This document shows positions 61,467 to 64,000 of a DNA stretch of 64,000 bases, in pieces. The notes under the pieces are model-generated. The model was not told the DNA's origin and did no database searches. It saw only the letters and a list, made by a program, of their open reading frames with translations. The translations under genes and the position numbers were made by a program. The stretch is from the NCBI GenBank assembly GCA_049610385.1, contig JBMYZL010000012.1, positions 1 to 64,000 of the forward strand, written 5' to 3'. This stretch comes from JBMYZL01 sp049610385 (GTDB lineage: Bacteria; Bacteroidota; Bacteroidia; Flavobacteriales_D; Sanyastnellaceae). How positions within the stretch are numbered: the stretch's first letter is position 1; every line of letters begins with the position of its first letter.

Positions 61467-62281
61467 TGGCTGGCTGGCTGAAAAATTGGTTCAAGGGAGC
61501 GTCTCGTTCTACTGATGACAAGGCTCCTGATTTCAGTGCTGAACCCATCGGAATCGGAAGCATTCTCCAAACAGATGTGCACTGCCACCTGATTCCAGGT
61601 GTAGACGATGGGGTGGAAGATTTGGAAGAGGCCTTGGCCATCATTGGCCGACTTCAGAAATTGGGTTACTCGGGGTCCGTACTCACCAGCCACATCTATT
61701 CCGGCTTGTATCCCAACAATTTGAGCACCTTGCGCCCTGGGTTTGTGCGATTGCAAGAAGCTGTATCGCAACGCTTTCCAACATATCGATTGCATCTGGC
61801 TGCTGAATACTATACGGATACCCACTTCATGGATTGCATCGCATCTGACCAGTTGCTTTGGTTTCCCTCGCGTGATGCATCAGGCCAAGCAGTGAAATGC
61901 GTACTCTTCGAATTTGGCTTTCATGAAGCGCCCATGCAGGCCGAGGAAGTCGTTTTTCAACTCCAAATGAACGGCTACCAGCCGGTTTTGGCACATGTAG
62001 AACGCTACCCGTATTGGCATCAGGACTTCACAGTCATGGAACAATTGCACGAGCGTGGGGTCTGGCTGACTGTGAATGCCGCTTCGCTGGCTGGTGCATA
62101 TGGTCCGGAGACTTATACAACGGCGAAAGCTGTTGTGGACCGGGGCTGGTGCCAAATCTTGTGCAGCGATGCCCACGGCATGCGACACATCGACGCACTG
62201 GCCTCAGTGGATTGCTCACCGACGGTTCAACGCTGGGCAACCGGCCATTCAGCTGACCGACAGAAAGACATCTCAATCTGA
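61466..62281 (+). CDS. PHP-type tyrosine-protein phosphatase (CpsB/YwqE family)
   Basis: The 271-residue protein has metal-binding motifs TDVHCHLIPGVDDGVEDLEE, LAAEYYTDTHF, LAHVERYPYW and LCSDAHGMRH, the PHP set. This family dephosphorylates the bacterial tyrosine kinase that controls capsule or exopolysaccharide export. Its place at the end of a nucleotide-sugar operon fits. No tyrosine kinase (Wzc-like) is seen in the window. I use ATG 61466 rather than upstream open-frame positions inside rfbB. Confidence 0.9.
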   Translation: MAGWLKNWFKGASRSTDDKAPDFSAEPIGIGSILQTDVHCHLIPGVDDGVEDLEEALAIIGRLQKLGYSGSVLTSHIYSGLYPNNLSTLRPGFVRLQEAVSQRFPTYRLHLAAEYYTDTHFMDCIASDQLLWFPSRDASGQAVKCVLFEFGFHEAPMQAEEVVFQLQMNGYQPVLAHVERYPYWHQDFTVMEQLHERGVWLTVNAASLAGAYGPETYTTAKAVVDRGWCQILCSDAHGMRHIDALASVDCSPTVQRWATGHSADRQKDISI

Positions 62282-62286
62282 CGGGA

Positions 62287-62601
62287 TCATCCCACCGGAG
62301 CCAACCGCACCTTGAGGCCGTCAATGGCCGGGGCCAGATGAATTTGGCACCCCAATCGAGAATTCTCTTCCACAAAAAAAGCTTCGTCCAGCATGTCCTC
62401 CTCATCTTCCGATTTATCCGGCAGGGGATGAGGGCTTTCCACATACATGTGACAACTCGCGCACATCGCCATCCCTCCACATGTGCCCTCCACCGGAAGC
62501 TCAGCACTCTTGCAAAGTTCCATCATGTTCATCCCCATGTCCGTGGGCGCATCCAATTCGTGGGCCTCACCTTCGCGATCCACGACTGTGACTTTGATCA
62601 T
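62287..62601 (-). CDS. [2Fe-2S] ferredoxin, adrenodoxin type
   Basis: The 104-residue protein has the cluster ligands in GTCGGMAMCASCHMYVE and a distal Cys in RLGCQIHLAPAIDGL, the Cys-x5-Cys-x2-Cys-x(n)-Cys pattern of ISC-type ferredoxins. Acidic residues DKSEDEEDMLDEAF fit partner binding. It lies 10 bp after the ferredoxin-NADP reductase gene, its likely electron donor. Start choices differ by a few codons (62601, 62610). Confidence 0.92.
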   Translation of the reverse strand: MIKVTVVDREGEAHELDAPTDMGMNMMELCKSAELPVEGTCGGMAMCASCHMYVESPHPLPDKSEDEEDMLDEAFFVEENSRLGCQIHLAPAIDGLKVRLAPVG

Positions 62602-62611
62602 GTCCTCCATC

Positions 62612-63619
62612 TCAGAAACCATTGACACCATTGACGGTGGTGTATTTCAACACCAGATTTTTTTCGGGATAAATGCGCTTAAACGCACTTTGAACCATCA
62701 ACGTGCCTTCATGAAATCCACACAGAATGAGCTTCAATTTTCCTGGATATGTATTGATATCGCCGATGGCATATATGCCTGGCACATTTGTGCTGTAATC
62801 AAAAGTATCCACTTCGATGGCATTCTTGGTGATGTTCAAGTTCCAATCGGCGATAGGTCCAAGTTTGGGGCTGAGGCCAAACAATGGCACCCAATGATCG
62901 GCATCCAATCGATGTACCCCATCCGTCTTGTGCTTGAATGACAGGCCTTCCAAGTGCTCGCCGCCATGGACTTCCACCACCTCCGAATCCGTGAGCAGCC
63001 GTACTTTTCCCGCCGCAGCGAGATCCATGACTTTTTGAACACTGTCCAAATGGCCTCGAAATTCCTTCCGCCGGTGAATCAAAGTCACCTCTGAAGCCAC
63101 TCCATCGGCCAAAAAAATGGTCCAGTCCAATGCCGAATCTCCCCCACCGCTAATCACCACACGTTTGTCCTTGTAAAAATTGGGTTCCTTGATGATGTAT
63201 TCCACCCCGCGATCTTCAAAGTTGGCGAGACCCGGAACAGGCGGCTTTCGTGGTTCAAAACACCCCAGGCCTCCTGCGATGGCGATGATCGGCGCACGAT
63301 GCTTTGTGCCACGATTGGTCGTCACAATGAACTGATCTTCCTCGTCTTTGTCGATGGACTCAGCACGTTCTCCCAAGGTAAAACCCGGTTTGAATGGTGC
63401 AGCTTGTTCCATCAGGTGATCCACCAAATCCCCAGCCAAAACACTTGGAAATGCAGGGATGTCGTAGATGGGTTTCTTCGGGTAAATTTCCGTCAATTGA
63501 CCGCCTGCTTGAGGCAAGGCATCAATGAGGTGGCATCGGAGCTTCAACAGCCCCGCTTCGAAAACGGTGAAGAGTCCGACCGGGCCTGCGCCGATGATGA
63601 GAATGTCCGTTTGAATCAT
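62612..63619 (-). CDS. Thioredoxin-reductase-like ferredoxin-NADP+ reductase
   Basis: The 335-residue flavoprotein has an FAD-binding IIGAGPVGLFTVFEAGL, an NADPH-binding VVISGGGDSALDWTIFLADG, and a C-terminal YAIGDINTYPGKLKLI. It lacks the CxxC redox pair of thioredoxin reductases, as expected for the YumC/FNR group. It transfers electrons between NADPH and the adjacent ferredoxin. A TAATTTCG box lies 7 nt before the ATG. Confidence 0.93.
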   Translation of the reverse strand: MIQTDILIIGAGPVGLFTVFEAGLLKLRCHLIDALPQAGGQLTEIYPKKPIYDIPAFPSVLAGDLVDHLMEQAAPFKPGFTLGERAESIDKDEEDQFIVTTNRGTKHRAPIIAIAGGLGCFEPRKPPVPGLANFEDRGVEYIIKEPNFYKDKRVVISGGGDSALDWTIFLADGVASEVTLIHRRKEFRGHLDSVQKVMDLAAAGKVRLLTDSEVVEVHGGEHLEGLSFKHKTDGVHRLDADHWVPLFGLSPKLGPIADWNLNITKNAIEVDTFDYSTNVPGIYAIGDINTYPGKLKLILCGFHEGTLMVQSAFKRIYPEKNLVLKYTTVNGVNGF

Positions 63620-63626
63620 TTGACCG

Positions 63627-63634
63627 CGAAATTA
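63627..63634 (-). promoter_or_regulatory. -7 box upstream of the ferredoxin reductase gene
   Basis: The minus strand reads TAATTTCG (TANNTTCG), 7 nt before the ATG at 63619. No convincing -33 box was found. Confidence 0.4.
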
Positions 63635-63713
63635 CGAAGGCAACCGGTTTGAAGCAGGATTGTTCATCCGCCGCCACAAACTCTTTCGCATTTCAATGCA
63701 CCTAAGGGATGGG

Positions 63714-63959
63714 TCAAGCCAAATTCACCGCTTCAATGCCCACAATCTCCGGCGCCGCTGCCTTCACAGCTTGCTCCACACCACCTTTCATGGTCATGTG
63801 AATCATGGAACAATCTGCACAAGCGCCGTGCAGCTCGACCAGCACCCGCTTGTCCGGGGTGATGTTCACCAATCGAATGTCCCCGCCATCTGCCTCCAGA
63901 TAAGGCCGCAAATCAGCGAGGGCGCGTTCAACACGTTCATGGAGAGAAAGGGAACTCAT
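63714..63959 (-). CDS. NifU-like (NFU domain) iron-sulfur scaffold protein
   Basis: The 81-residue protein is a single NFU domain: LADLRPYLEADGGDIRLVNI followed by the cluster-binding CxxC in HGACADCSMIHMTMKGGVEQ. It carries and delivers [4Fe-4S] clusters. Its ATG overlaps the stop of an upstream gene as ATGA; the usual Bacteroidota partner there is an Mrp/ApbC ATPase. Confidence 0.92.
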   Translation of the reverse strand: MSSLSLHERVERALADLRPYLEADGGDIRLVNITPDKRVLVELHGACADCSMIHMTMKGGVEQAVKAAAPEIVGIEAVNLA

Positions 63960-64000
63960 TTGGATGCGGCAAAGGCTGGTTCTACAGGTTGATTTTGAAT
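63956..64000 (-). CDS. C-terminal end of a gene upstream of the NFU gene (partial)
   Basis: Only 14 codons are inside the window (IQNQPVEPAFAASK then TGA). The stop overlaps the NFU ATG as ATGA, which is the main reason to believe it is coding. The common Bacteroidota pairing suggests an Mrp/ApbC Fe-S carrier, but the visible residues do not show this. Confidence 0.4.
   Translation of the reverse strand: MQNQPVEPAFAASK

Noticed and set aside
62638..62858. Other-strand frames across the ferredoxin reductase gene
   Set aside because: They have no family similarity, while the minus-strand flavoprotein is complete.

Overview
The window comes from a member of the Bacteroidota, most likely the Flavobacteriales or a close relative. 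The evidence is a type IX secretion C-terminal domain on a secreted enzyme, promoters of the TTTG / TANNTTTG type, a DnaJ with only two of the four zinc-finger motifs, LPS inner-core genes (hldD, waaA), DUF4290 and few Shine-Dalgarno sequences. Base composition looks close to balanced. No species can be named from the sequence alone.

Layout. 1-17925 (all minus strand) is one uninterrupted str-S10-spc-alpha ribosomal superoperon, rpsL to rplQ. It contains fusA, secY, map, infA and rpoA, has no tuf gene, and starts at a clear Bacteroidota promoter at 17986-18016. rplQ runs off the left edge inside a long Ala/Glu/Pro repeat tail. 18145-24157 (plus) holds a UvrD/PcrA helicase, a lipoprotein, a small esterase and a secreted peptidyl-arginine-deiminase-like enzyme. 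24182-41250 is mostly housekeeping: Bax-inhibitor membrane protein, folE, queD, hldD, a MerR regulator, an M23 peptidase, alaS, an HTH-less sigma-54 activator, Ppx/GppA, an ABC exporter, dnaJ/grpE, a TlpA-like protein, murA (Cys-to-Asp active site), DUF4290 and an ACP phosphodiesterase.

41373-44826 is an accessory segment. A complete tRNA-Gly(GCC) gene lies at its left end and an exact 39-bp copy of that tRNA's 3' half at its right end. This is the footprint left by integration into a tRNA gene. Between them are a decayed reading frame and a secreted 693-residue PA-domain protein, but no integrase. After a cyclophilin comes a 2268-residue secreted PKD/Kazal protein whose C-terminal tag resembles that of the 693-residue protein, followed by tRNA-Leu(TAA).

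52898-62281 is an envelope region. It has Kdo transferase and an outer-membrane-type protein on the minus strand. A divergent plus-strand operon makes nucleotide sugars (aminotransferase, UDP-Glc dehydrogenase, UDP-xylose synthase, WbpD-like acetyltransferase, UDP-HexNAc dehydrogenase, dTDP-glucose dehydratase) and ends with a PHP-type tyrosine phosphatase. The right end encodes a [2Fe-2S] ferredoxin, a TrxR-like ferredoxin-NADP reductase and an NFU-type Fe-S protein.

The most unusual signals are: (i) a promoter -7 box ending exactly 4 nt before the start codon in at least seven unrelated transcription units, implying leaderless mRNAs; (ii) the tRNA-flanked segment; (iii) a shared dockerin-like C-terminal tag on two secreted proteins; (iv) a PPAD-like deiminase; (v) the sigma-54 activator without a DNA-binding domain.
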